Of a stretch of 64,000 nucleotides of DNA, positions 32,968 to 45,103 are shown one piece after another (the stretch's first letter is position 1; the number at the start of each line of letters is the position of its first letter). Made by a program: the position numbers and the translations under genes. Source of the stretch: Amylostereum areolatum (lineage: Eukaryota; Basidiomycota; Agaricomycetes; Russulales; Stereaceae); the NCBI GenBank assembly GCA_012932865.1, contig SAXG01000007.1:558001-622000 (forward strand), written 5' to 3'. The notes under the pieces are model-generated. The model was not told the DNA's origin and did not search any database. It saw only the letters and a list, made by a program, of their open reading frames with translations.

Positions 32968-35900
32968 ATGGTGCGTAATGATTCTTCTTGTCATTCTTCC
33001 CGGTCACATACCTCCCCATATCAGACAGAAGAAGACGCGTCGCTCAACCTTGGTGCATCGCTGCAAGACGCCGACACACTTCCGTCGTTCTCCACCTCGT
33101 CCGAAACCGCTCGTCAAGACATCGTTCAGGCCCCAGTCATCAGCTCCACCACTTCATCAGCATCGGATGATTCTGCAGCAGACATTCCGTACGACTTCCT
33201 CATGACATTGCTGGAGGTACGTGGTGCAACCACTCCTCAGGGAAGCTCAACTCAGTCTTTACTCAGGGTATCATTGAACTCCAACAATGCGACACTATCG
33301 AGGAAACCGTGGCATGGATCGTAGAACTTATACCTCAAGAGCCTGCCCTGTTGTCCTTCGTCGGCACATACTTCTATAAGCGTTTCCAGCAACGGGGCGA
33401 ACTCGTGCATATCCAGGTGGCTGTCGCTACACAGCAATGGGCCGTCAATATGACCCCAAAGGATGATACCCACAAGGCCAGCTATCTCGACGACCTTGGA
33501 AACTCCCTCTCGTCTCGATTTGAGCGGCTGGGAGAGCTGACCGACATCGAACGCGCAATCAATGCGCAACGTCAGGCCGTCGAACTCACCCCCAACGAAC
33601 ACGACGCCAAGGCTGGCTACCTCAACAATCTCGGAAATTCCCTTCTGCGTCGGTTCGACCGATTGGGAGAACTAGCCGACCTCGACAGCGCCCTTGGCGC
33701 GCAAGGTCAAGCCGTCGAGCTCACGCCTGAGGATCACGCCGACAAGACAATGTATCTCAGCAATTTCGGGGCCTCTTTACTGGCCCAATTCACCAGACTG
33801 GGAGAACAGGACGACATCGACAACGCTATCAGCGCACAACGCCATGCCGTCGAGCTCGCTCCCGAGGGCCACGCTGGTAAAGGCATGTATCTAAACAACC
33901 TTGGAAACTCCCTTCAGGCAAGATTCAAGCGGTTGAAAGAGCTAGCCGACATCGACAACGCTATCAGTGCCCAGCGCAAGGCCGTCGAGCTTACCTCTGA
34001 TGGCCACCCGAACAAGGCCATTTATCTCAACAACCTTGGAATATCCTTCCAAGCCCGCGCCGAGCGATTGGGAGAGATGGATGACTTCGACAGTGCCATC
34101 AGGACACAGCACCGAGCCGTCGAACTCATCCCTCAGGACCATGCCGACACGGCTGCATATCTCAGCAACCTCGGAGACTCTTTCGCTGCTCGCTTTGAGC
34201 GATCGGGAGAGCTATCCGACATCGACAGTGCCATTCGCGCGCAACAAAAGGCTGTCGATCTCTCCCCCGAGGGCCATGCTCGTAAGGCTGCACGCCTCAA
34301 CAATCTCGGCAACTCCTTCCGGACCCGGTTCGAGCGATCGGGGGACCCAACGGACCTCGACAGCGCCATCAGTGCACAACGCCAGGCCATCGAGCTGACA
34401 CCGGAGGATCACATGCGCAAGGCCGGACGCCTGAACAGTCTCGGGAACTCTCACCGAGTGCGATTTGGTCGATTGGGAGAGCTGTCCGACCTCGACAACG
34501 CCATCGATGCGCTGCGCCAGTCCGTGGAACTCACTCCGGAAGGCCACGCCAGCAAGACCAGGTATCTCGACCACCTCGGGCGCGCCCTCGTCGCTCGGTT
34601 CCTACAATCGGAGGAGCGGGTAGATTTCGACGCTGCCATCGATGTGCTCAAGCAAAGTGCAAGCAATATGTTCGGCCCACCGTCGGACAGATTCTCTGCT
34701 GCCCGCGGATGGGCATCGTTGTTGTCCTTGAAGTACTCCACAGCATCGCCGCTGGGCGCATACAAAATGTTAATTGAGCTTATGCCACGGATGGTCTGGC
34801 TAGGCTCCAGGCTTCATCGTCGCTACGGGGAGCTTCCTGCCATTTCGGCCATTGCCAACCAAGCCGCCGCCGCCGCGATCGCTGCCGGCGATTTAGCGTG
34901 CGCCCTAGAATGGTTGGAGGAGGGCCGGTGCATCGTCTGGGGGCAAATACTGCAACTCCGCACGCCTCTCGACGACGTGCGCAACGTGGACCCGAAACTT
35001 GCGGACAGATTGGAATTGGTGTCACACGAGCTAGAGAGCGCGGGAACAGCGCGACGACCGGAGTCCGGCAAGGCGGAGGAGCACATGTCGTTGGAGGACG
35101 AAGCCCAGACACACCGCCGTCTTGCAGAGGAGTACGAAGCGCTGATTACGAAGGCCCGCACACTTCCTGGATGCGAGGGCTTCTTGCGGCCGAAGAAACT
35201 GGAACATCTTCGCGGGGTCGCTGATTCTGGCCCTGTGGTCGTAGTCAATATCGACGCGAAACGCTGCGATGCATTGATCCTTCGTCGATCTTCTGGTGAC
35301 GTCCTGCATGTCCCCCTTCCTGCTCTCAGTCGCGGAGATGCGACCCATTGGCAGGGTTTGATGTTCCAGTCGCTCCATAAGGCGGGTGTTCGGGCTCGAG
35401 GCTCACGATCGCGAACGGCTGGCCACGACAAGATGTCGCCGATCTTGGCAAAACTCTGGTGGAACGTAGTGCATCCGGTTCTTCTCGAGCTTAAGGTAAC
35501 GCTTTTACCAATTTCCTTCCAGCATCTACTGATTGGATGACCGGACACTTGTAGTTTTTAGGACAAAATATACAACATGATTGTATTCCCCACATCACCT
35601 GGTGTACAACGGGACCACTAGCGTTTCTTCCCCTTCATGCCGCAGGCCTTTACGACAAACAGGGGGGCCCAAAGATATTTGAGCACGTCGTCTCGTCATA
35701 CACGCCCACCCTCACTGCCTTGCTTGAGACCGGAAAGCATCGTGGCCGTCACCTCCACTCGATCCCCAGCATTCTTGCAGTGTCTCAACCTGCAACGCCA
35801 GGTCAATATCCCCTTCCGGGCACCGTGACGGAGGTCGCGGCAGTCCAAAGTTGTGTTGGAAACATGGGCTTCCGTCGGCTGAACGGGGAGGAGGCTACGA

Positions 35901-36367
35901 AGGATGCCGTGCTCGGGGCCATGGCGGAGCACAGCTGGATCCACCTTGCTTGCCACGCCACACAACACACCGGCGACGATCCCACGAAGAGCGCGTTCCT
36001 TCTGCATGATGGTGGACTGGAGCTCTTGGACATCATGAAAAGGTCGTTCAAGCATACGGAGCTCGCGGTCCTGTCCGCTTGCCAAACCGCCGCAGGCGCG
36101 GAGAAGCTCCCAGAGGAGGCCGTCCATCTCGCGGCAGGGATGCTCATGGCCGGTTATCCCAGCGTCATCGCGACGATGTGGTCGATTAAAGACAGAGATG
36201 CGCCTCTCGTCGCAGAGGAGCTTTATTCGCGGCTTATGAGGGAAAACGACAGCGACAGACCCAGAAAGGTGGCATACGCGCTTCATGACGCGGTCAAGAG
36301 TCTGCGGGACAAAGTCGGGGAGAATGCGTTCGTCAGATGGGTACCCTTCATCCACATTGGGATCTGA
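32968..36367 (+). CDS. TPR-CHAT caspase-like protein 2
   Basis: Three exons (32968-33216, 33267-35495, 35555-36367) total 3291 nt, 1096 aa. An 83-residue Ser/Thr-rich leader is followed by nine 45-residue TPR-like units (LTPEGHAxKxxYLNNLG), a helical linker (LEWLEEGRCIVWGQ) and a CHAT protease domain. Its dyad is complete: His near 960 (HLACHA) and Cys near 1002 (LSACQTAAG). It is a close paralogue of the minus-strand gene at 8038-11559 and shares its intron positions, but the leader is longer and there are two fewer repeats. The start is the ATG of the first exon, whose phase fits. Family knowledge suggests a signal-activated protease; partner and substrate are unknown. Confidence 0.88.
33440..34600 (+). 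repeat. 135-bp tandem coding repeats (9 TPR-like units)
   Basis: Nine 45-codon units inside the TPR-CHAT 2 gene, each with a YLxNLG and ELxDxDxAI segment. Confidence 0.85.
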
Positions 36368-36699
36368 GCCTAGTGCGCATCGGTTTGCAGAATAATCCGC
36401 TGGTTCTGTCGTTCGATACAATTTCTCCGCCTTGTTCTTGCCGCATTTCGATGTATCTCTCGCACATACCTATTCCTTCAGTAGTGCTCGATTATACTGC
36501 CGCAATGCTCGTCGCTCGACGGCAGTCTCACTGACTGCGCTCGCACCATATTCACGGACGACACGGTACCATCTGCCGTAACACAGACCTATTACAGACA
36601 TAAGTACCGCAGACATACCCGGCTGGAGGAGCTCAGGACATCGAGCATTCACCACAATCAGAACTGACGGGATATCGAGGCTATCGAATTCGGTCGCTA

Positions 36700-37830
36700 T
36701 AAAACTTTGACGAATGCAGCCAGAAGTGAGACTCGGATATGTACTTAGTCGGAGTCGTAGAGCGCCGTGGAAGTGCGCGGTGGCAGACGGTGGCGCACGA
36801 AGACGTCGCCGCCGAAATTCTGTTTCCTGCCTTCATGATCTTCCCCATTCTCAACCCGTCTATCCCCCTGTCCTGCGCAACGAACTATCACCGGCGGCAC
36901 CGCATATGCACACTGAATTGAAAACCGAAGGATAGCATAACTTTTCGGGCGTTTCAGATCCACTGTGTAGGCGCACTTGGACTCACGACAGCTCACGACT
37001 CACGAGCAAGACCTTCAACGAGAGAGGTGCGTTTACGGTTTCCATCTCCTTGGCTCATCAATTGCTCTCAGTCACGCGAAAGATCGCTGCTACGGGAGAA
37101 TATCACGGCTCGCGAGTCGCGTGGTAGGTGTATCGGGTCATCTAGGTGTATCGGGTCATCGAGGAATCAGGATGCTCGGGAATCAGCAATGAATATACCT
37201 CGGGGTACATCGTGCGTGTACTCCTTTCCGGTGTTTTTCCTGCATTGCTGAGGTCACTTTTCAGTATCAGTAGCGAACGTGTAGTTTGAAGGACATTCAA
37301 TATAACTTTCCCCCTACGACATATGTTCTACACTACACCCAAGCATCTACTTAAGCTTCACGTATGTACTCAAGACTGGACAGAACGTGGTACCCGACCA
37401 TCGCGGTCTTTCCTGCCACGCAACTTTCATCTGGTGTGGACCGCCAACGTTTCAGTCCAAAGTCTATCGTCCGTCTCAGCCTGGTTTGAACTTCAACGCG
37501 CGGCACGCGCCTTCCAACTGGTAGTCCAAGACATGCCCGGCCCAGACAGCACAAAACGCGGAGTAGTGATGCGCTCTTCTTTTTAACCCCCATCTACTTC
37601 GTTCTGATAATCGTTACCTGCATACAGGTCTCTATGACTTCAACATCTCTCCGCCGCCGCGATGACCGTTTTGGTCCAATCATGTCCAAAATATACCTAC
37701 AACCGACGAATGGGAGAGGCGACGGGGACGCAGTCTTGAGGTATGTTCACTTCAGCTCCATCTTTCGTCCCAAGTGGATCGTGATACCCCGAAGCGACAG
37801 GACCCAGGGGGCCTCGTTCGTAGGTTGAAG
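36700..37830 (+). repeat. duplicated block (copy 2) downstream of TPR-CHAT 2
   Basis: Matches the block at 12240-13230 in order and orientation relative to the TPR-CHAT strand. Here it lies after the gene instead of before it. Spacing between the two conserved stretches differs, so both copies have diverged. No intact frame spans it. Confidence 0.6.
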
Positions 37831-38623
37831 AACCTCCAACTTCCAACATAAGGCACTCCCTACTTTCTCCCTACACTTCCCTACAACGCCCCGCATCCCT
37901 ACACTAAATAAGAAAAACATCCCTGGGACCGGGAGACCGACCTTCTAGGCGTCGCGGTGAGGTCGACGGGGCTCCGCCATTCCGCAGAGGCAACAGAAGC
38001 TCGAAGCCGTATATCAATTCCCAGGCCCATCCATCCCGCAGGTGGCCATTTCGCCCTTTCTCCGCGCATCCTTCTTCGCGCAGGGAGAAAACCACTGACC
38101 ACGTTGAGAGGGTTGTTCTGTCGCAGCTAACGAATGGACTCAGACCCGCCAAGCGGGTTGGTAATGTTTTTATAATCCCGTTCACTCTCCACCTGGGCAG
38201 CCTCTGCGTCATGCATAGCAAGCAAGCGCCGTTGATATATTACATTCGTCAAGCTCTGTGTCCTCATTGATGAAGCTGATGCACGTCCCTACGCAGGAGT
38301 CACTGCATATGCCACCAGCTGGTTTCTCACCTTCGTTCTGGAACCCGTGGACAAACTGCGGAGATGTTACGCCCTCATTCCGGGCTCATTCGGCTCCTCC
38401 CAGTCATTGCGGGAGGATACGGATATCGTATATTGGCTTCGATCCAGCCTTCAGCTTCTGCCGATGTCTGAGGTGGCCTGAGGCCGACATTCGAAAGTCC
38501 GACTGGCACAGGGCGTTGAGGTCTTAAAGACAGCAGTCCGACTCGAACCTTCCCATCAACAAGACACTCATCGTCGTCTCCTTCACCAACACCATCTCAC
38601 TCTATATTCAACCCATTCATACT
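37831..38623. other. no supported gene
   Basis: Upstream region of the monooxygenase gene; only short frames. Confidence 0.45.
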
Positions 38624-40807
38624 ATGTCTTACCCGTCAGTAGACGTCTTGGTGGTGAGTCAGTCGCCTGAAAATGTTATGGTCCATTCGCCTCTAAATAT
38701 CGTTCTCAGGCTGGTGCAGGCCCGACTGGTCTCGTTGCCGCTATTAGCCTGGTGCAGCACGGCGTGCGTGTACGCATTATTGACAAGCTACCACACTATT
38801 TTCGTGGTCAACGTGGTGCGGGAATAGTCGTACGTCTACTTTCTTATGCTTGCCATGCTCGCCTTTGTGACGATCATCCTGCATCACAGCCCAGGGTCCT
38901 AGAGCACTATGGACTGCTAGGCGTCTTGGACGACGTCAAGAGGGATGCCCTTCCTTTTCTTCCATTCATGCAGTACGACGACAACGGCAAACCCGAGAGA
39001 ACGTTTGAGATGTCGGCCAGGATCGATGCTACCCCAGATGTTCCGATGGCATGTCGTTTCCACAAATATCGAGCTGCCTATCCCAACTTACAACTGGCAT
39101 TGTTTGCTTATATAGCCGAATTCTGTGATGCTGGGGCAAGATCGCGCTTGTGCCATCTTGCGCGACCATCTTAGGACGCATGGCGTCGAAGTTGAACTCG
39201 CTACGGAACTCCTCGACCTCGAGCAAGATGAGAGTGGCGTCACAGCCTCTGTCGGCAAAGCTGGCGTAGAGGAAAGGGAGTCGATACGCGTCAAGTACGT
39301 TGTCGGTGCTGATGGGGCGAAAGGTGTGTCAGTATAGCGACGGCTTGAAGAAAAACACTGAGAAAACACTTGCAGGCAACAGCAGAAGGCTCCTCGGAGT
39401 TAAACTTCTAGGCGATGCCGAGTACGCAGGGAGGATGGTCATCGGCGACGTTGAGGTTCACGGGTTGGATCGCGAAGTGGGTCGACGTAGTATCTCATCC
39501 CAAGTGCAGCTATGCTGACGTTTCATTCATCGGCAGCATTGGCACAAGTTCGGTAATCAGCCAGGCAACGTGTTCGTCCATTTTCCTCCTATGACCAATG
39601 CTACGGTATCTCAAGTCTAACGCGACTGTCCCGTCGACAGGGTGACCTTCCGCCCCACAGATCGCAGCGCGAAGGAGAATGTGTATTTCTTCGCCGGCGT
39701 GGGGCCAGATTTCGACTTTGCAAGGGCGGTGGACGACCACGCCTACCTGCGGCAGTTTGTGTCCACCGTCGCAAACAACTCCGACATCAAACTTGGACGA
39801 ATCGAAAACGTCGCGGATTGGAAGTAGGTCGTGACTATCTTTCCTGTAACGTTGCGGATGCTCAAGGGGCGGACAGGCCTAACGTGCGTATGGTCGACGC
39901 TTTCCGGGTAGGGAGGGTTTTCCTAGCTGGAGGTATGTAAGACGCAACAGTCTTGCCGCAAGTCATGAAATTGACGGTATGTCTTGCGTAGATGCGGCGC
40001 ATATCCACAGCCCAACTGGAGGTCAGGGCATGAACTCGAGCGTGATGGATGCTGTACGTACTGTGGCCTTTATCCTGTTATTCTCGCGCCGACATCCTTA
40101 CCTACGGTGCCCAGATGAACCTGGGATGGAAGCTCTCCCTCGTGTGCAAGGGCCTCGCGCTCCCATCCCTCCTCGATTCTTACAACGAGGAACGCCTCCC
40201 CGTGATCCAGGAAATGCTCCAGATCACGACAAAGCTGCTCGTGCAGACGTTCAACCCGTCCGGCTCGGACGCCCCCGATTCCGCCTGGAAGCGGCCGGCG
40301 TCGTTCAGGCAGCTCGGCGTCCATTGCCGCTGGAGCTCCGTCGTCGTCGACGAGTTCGGATCTGAGGGCGAGGAGGGACCAGCAGCGACGGCCTCGACGT
40401 ATGTGAGTGGCGGTCGGGTACACGCGGGAGACAGAGCCCCCGACGTTCCTGCGCTGGTTAACGTCAAGACGGGCGTCACCACCACGCTCTTCAAGACGTT
40501 CGGCTCGACATACCATACCGTGCTGATTTTCGGCTCTGTGGATGCTGGCGTCGTGTCCGCCAAGTACAGGGCCACTGGAGTTCGCATCATTGTGTTACTC
40601 CCCAAAGCTGCAGAGTCCCTTCAAGAGAACGTCGCGCCCGACGGCTCCGATGTCATAGTCCTTCGGGACAATGACAATCACGCGTACTCTGCGTATAATG
40701 CTGGCGAGGAGCCGAAGATCGCCATCGTTAGGCCGGACGGTGTTGTTGGGGGGCTGGTGAAAGGGAAGGAAGGTGTCGATGCCTATTTCTCCCGTGTCTT
40801 CGCCTAG
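38624..40807 (+). CDS. FAD-dependent monooxygenase, aromatic hydroxylase type
   Basis: Multi-exon group A flavoprotein monooxygenase of the phenol hydroxylase/PheA-TfdB type. The first splice joins VDVLV to AGAGPTGLVAAISLVQHG, giving the FAD Rossmann motif GxGxxG. The DG motif is VVGADGAKG, and the GD motif is VFLAGDAAHIHSPTGGQGMN, which contacts the FAD ribityl. The last exon (MNLGWKLSLVCKGLALPSLLDSYNEERLPV) runs into a C-terminal thioredoxin-like domain ending DAYFSRVFA. It should hydroxylate an aromatic or related compound with NAD(P)H and oxygen. The substrate is not predictable, and no biosynthetic cluster is evident, although an ABC transporter follows on the same strand. Confidence 0.88.
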
Positions 40808-41669
40808 TAGTAACATGGTTGTTGGTTGTCGTGTGATGTATGCAATCAGGTCATCGATTTTACCTTGCTAGAAACGAGCTTGATTTATGAGGCCGAAGTA
40901 AGTGCATGTGCGGTGAGCAGACTTGATCACCGTGTACTACTCGAAGATATGTCATACATATATATCAGAGGAGGTGGAGTCGGACAGCGTGCGACGGTGG
41001 CGTATGATGGCGTAAGCATGGAGGAGAAGCGCGTTTACGGTTTGTATTTCAAGGCCTTGGTCCGCCGACTGCTACAATTCAACGCGACAGACTGCTGCTA
41101 CTGGAGGATATCATGGCTCGAAGGTTAAGATGGGTGGAAAATGTATCAGACCATCAGAAATCGATAGCAAAAGTGGTGGTAGCTATCGCTTTATGGAATA
41201 CATTGTGCAGAAGAGTTCACAACCAAGTGAGAGGAACGAAGAGAACGCTCTGAGAGTTCGAAGCGTGGCTCTCGAGGCTCGATGGAACTGAGAAACCCGA
41301 AGAGGAGGACCGTGACGCCGGTGGGTGTGGGTAACGGGTGATGTCCGGGTGACACTCCGTGACTCGACGCGATCGTGACGCGACCACGAAGCGAACACGT
41401 ACAAGTTACAGCTTACCAGTCCCCAGTGCGCCAGCAGCTATCGGATCCTATCGGTAAGCTACTTCGTTGCTTTCCAATTCCCTCTCTCAAGAGCAGTGAA
41501 ATTTTGCGGAGTCGGCCAACCGCTCACCGACTACTGCGCCTCCACCTACTACATCCAGCTAGTTGACTCCCCTACCCGGCCGACTCCACGAGACTTGCAT
41601 AAAAACAGTGCAAGAGAACTTGGGTTCCCATCAAGTTCCCATCTCTGCCAGTTCCCTTATTCTCCTACT
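40808..41669. other. intergenic, ABC transporter promoter region
   Basis: No gene supported. Short frames only. Confidence 0.5.
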
Positions 41670-44473
41670 ATGCCCGGCTTTCGACGCCGTCGTCAAAACC
41701 GGAACAAGGGCTCTTTCGATCCGAATGACGCCGCCAATATCCAGCACCACTCGATAGGCGTATGGGATCTATACGTTCAACGTGATCCCAAACTTTCCTG
41801 GATTCCGCAGTCCTGGAAAGTCGAGGAATATGCAGAACTTCTGAATGACGCTCCGTACCTGTGGAGGACCGTGCAAGACATCTCTCCCACGTGCTGGCAG
41901 CCGCTCGTCTTATACGGGCTCTTGACGCTCGCCCTTTCGTTGATTCCCGCTCTCAGTTTATGGTATGTATGTCGCCGTTCTTATGTAAGCACCACCATTG
42001 TTTGCTAAAGAGCAATACAGGTATTCTGGACAGCTCTTGGAAATCGTACGTGGGGCTTGACTGAAGCTCGAAGCTTGACCCGACGATTTAATTTTCTATT
42101 CAACTCCCCCGACAGGTCCAAATCGCCGTCGAACAACGGACCGTCGACAAACAGCGCCTATTCCAAATCGCGGGCGGACGCATCGCTTGCTCCTTCGCCC
42201 AGCGCATCCTCAATCGTATCCAACGCAAAACGAGCACCTCGCTCAATGGGCGTATCCGGAGGTACTACTCTGTGCACATCTTCCATTCGATGGCCCGGCT
42301 CGACGTGCCGACGTACGACGACCCGGTTATTGCGCGCCAACTCGACTCCGTGATCCCCTCCGCAAGTGGCCGCACGTCCATCCCGTGGAGCGCGATGGTC
42401 GCCGTGTTCAACATCGCGTCCAACGCGCTCAATCTGCTGTCCCAGCTCGCTGTGTTGACCGGCGTTCTGCGGAAACAGCCGGACGGCCCGTTGCTGGCGA
42501 TTCTGACCGCTATCAAGTATTTCTTTTCGCTTGGGTGGGGAAGGCATGGCGGAAGACTCACGGCATCCGGAGGTGCGTGTAATTCGATCTTTGCCTGTTG
42601 TAGATGGAAAAACTCGAGAGAAGGATAGTCGGTGGGCTGACGTTCGCCCGATAGTGTACGCGGCAACGACTCATGATGCGGATTTCCTTCGCGCTGAAGG
42701 TCTCAAAAGGGTTGCTTCTAACGGGGTCCATCGCAAAGAGCTGGTTGCAGCCAACCTGGCCGGGTATCTGACAATAGGTGGGTGATGATCTTTCTTTCGT
42801 TAAACAAGTCCACACTGACGTGCAGTCAGAATTCGAGAGGTTGGTGAAAAGACTCGGGTCCCGAGCGGGCGACTTCTGGTCCTTGCACGATGAGCAGGTG
42901 CACTCTAGTGTCGACTTTCTCGGCCTCACTGGCCAGGTTCTCGAAGAACTGCCCCAGGTAAGTGCATTTGGCGTCTCTCGCGCACCTTAGGATTCCTTTC
43001 ATCTTCATCAACCAATCTTAGATTGTTTTCACCCTCCGTGCGGTGGAATATCCGATGTCGATCCCGGTCTCCGTGGCTTCGCTCAACTTGATCCAGCATT
43101 CGTCCACATCGTTCCTACACCGCGTCACCTCGCTCATCAACGAAACAGAGAACTTCGCCGAGCGGTTGGCGAACCTGCGTAAGCTGTACGAGGCCAGGAA
43201 TATAAAGAACCAGGTTCCTGATGGGGCGAAGCCGTACCCCGAGAACGCCCAGTCTATGAGGCATGGTATCGCTTTGGAGTTTAGGTGATCTAAGGCGCAC
43301 ATATCACCCCATCCAGAATAAAAACGCTAATATGGCTCGTGGCCCGCAGGAACGTATCGTTTAAATACCCAGGCGCAGAAACATTCGCCCTGCGCAACGT
43401 CTCCTTCAAAGTCGAGCCCGGCCAGCTCTGCGTGCGCCCCCTCATTCCTCATTGCGTTTCTCAAAGCTGGCCCCTGACGGCTTCCACAGGTCATCGTCGG
43501 CGTCAACGGTTCAGGAAAGAGCACCATCCTCAAACTCATCGCACGCATATACGACGTCGCCGCGGGCACGGTCCTGATCGACGGACAGGACATCGCAACG
43601 CTCCGCCTCGCCGATCTGCGCCGTGCCACGGCGATCCTCTTCCAAGACTACACGCACTTCCCCCTCTCCGTGCGTCTCCCCCGCTCCCCTCCCCGCTCGA
43701 CTCGTGCTCATTTTCTATCAATTTTTTTTTCTTACGTCAGATCCGCGACAACATCGCCCTCGGCGACCCCGACACCGCACACGACACCGCGCGCGTCGTC
43801 GAAGCCGCCCGGCTCGGCGGGGCCACGACCATCATCGAGCGTCTGCCGAGCGGGCTGGACACCTACCTGGAGCGACCGGTGCGCGACCTGTACTCCGGCC
43901 TCCCCGAGGGAACCCAAACGCTTTTCGGGCGGACCGTGAGCCACGCGGGTGTGCGGCATGCCATGGGCGGGGGCGGGGGCGGGGGCGGGGGCGGGGGCGG
44001 CGCTGGGGGAAATAATATGGGGCTGAGCGGGGGACAGATGCAGAGGCTTGCGGTTGCGCGGACGTTCATGCGCTCTATGCCTGGGGACAGCGAGAAGGTG
44101 GGGTTGTTGCTGTTCGACGAGCCGAGCGCGTCGTTGGACCCTACGGCCGAGCACGGTGCGTTGTTCGTTTACTGTTCGTTTTTGAGCGTTTTGTTTAGAC
44201 GGCTGGCGGTGTAGACCTGTTCAAGCGCCTGCGGGAGCTCCGGGGCGACAAGACGATGGTATTCTCGACGCATCGGTTCGGGAATCTAACGAGACACGCC
44301 GATCTGATATTGTGAGGTCGTCTTTGGCTTTTCATCGTGCGCGTGCTGACGGAGGGTTTGACAGGTATATGGACGATTCTGTCGTGGTGGAGGCGGGTAC
44401 GCACGAACAGCTTCTGAACGCCGAAGGCGAGTACGCGCGCTTGTGGAAGATGCAGGCGCAGGCGTTTTTGTGA
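41670..44473 (+). CDS. ABC half-transporter with polyglycine insert
   Basis: Multi-exon gene for a half-size ABC exporter-like protein. The amino half starts MPGFRRRRQNRNKG, has membrane segments (LVLYGLLTLALSLIPALSLWY; VAVFNIASNALNLLSQLAVL) and a helical coupling region. The nucleotide-binding domain has Walker A GVNGSGKST, Q-loop LFQDYTHFPLSIRDNI, signature LSGGQMQRLAVAR, Walker B LLLFDEPSASLDP and H-loop FSTHRF, so it should hydrolyse ATP. A run of 12 Gly sits a few residues before the signature. The substrate is unknown. The transmembrane part diverges from standard multidrug transporters, and some exon edges there are uncertain. Confidence 0.85.
43966..44001. repeat. (GGGGGC)n coding repeat
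   Basis: About six G5C hexamers in the ABC transporter exon, encoding polyglycine upstream of the signature motif. Confidence 0.9.
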
Positions 44474-45103
44474 GGCTGTGATCTGGACTCGCCGCGAAGT
44501 ATGCAGAGCACAAGACATTCTCACGATTCACCGTTTCACGCAGAGTTAAATTTGACGCCACAGACGATTTTACGATCTCATTCTCTTCTGTACGACTACG
44601 GACAGCGCACTACTAGCGCAAATCGTGAAGGAGGCAGGTGCCACAATCATCAATGTAGTACTTAGGTACACCCATACATACCACCATGTGTCCCGCCCGC
44701 ATTCTGAAGATCGTCGTTGATATATCTGGTCGAAGTCTCCGATATCGTATCATAGTACATACGTGAGCTCGAAGTCCGCGGAGACCCGGCAGCCTGTAAG
44801 TAAAGATCACGGCATTTTTATCTGACTTTTCGCTCGGTGCAGCCAATGTGGCGACGGTGACGGGAGCGGGGCGTATTACATACACCAGAAGGGGTAAGTC
44901 AAAGCCAACAACGTAAGTGTCGCCAATGTATGGGGCAAGGGGGCGAGATGAGGTGCACCTCTTCCTCCATCCATTCACTTTCGACGATAAGTATCTCGTC
45001 TGTTCCGCGCGTGTCGTAAGTAATGGCATCTACACCCTAATATTAGATATAGCACTTCGGTCGTGGACTCGTCATCACAATGGAACTCTAGTACTCACCT
45101 CCT
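44474..45103. other. convergent intergenic region
   Basis: Lies between the ABC transporter and the Dnmt2-type gene, which end towards each other. No gene supported. Confidence 0.5.
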
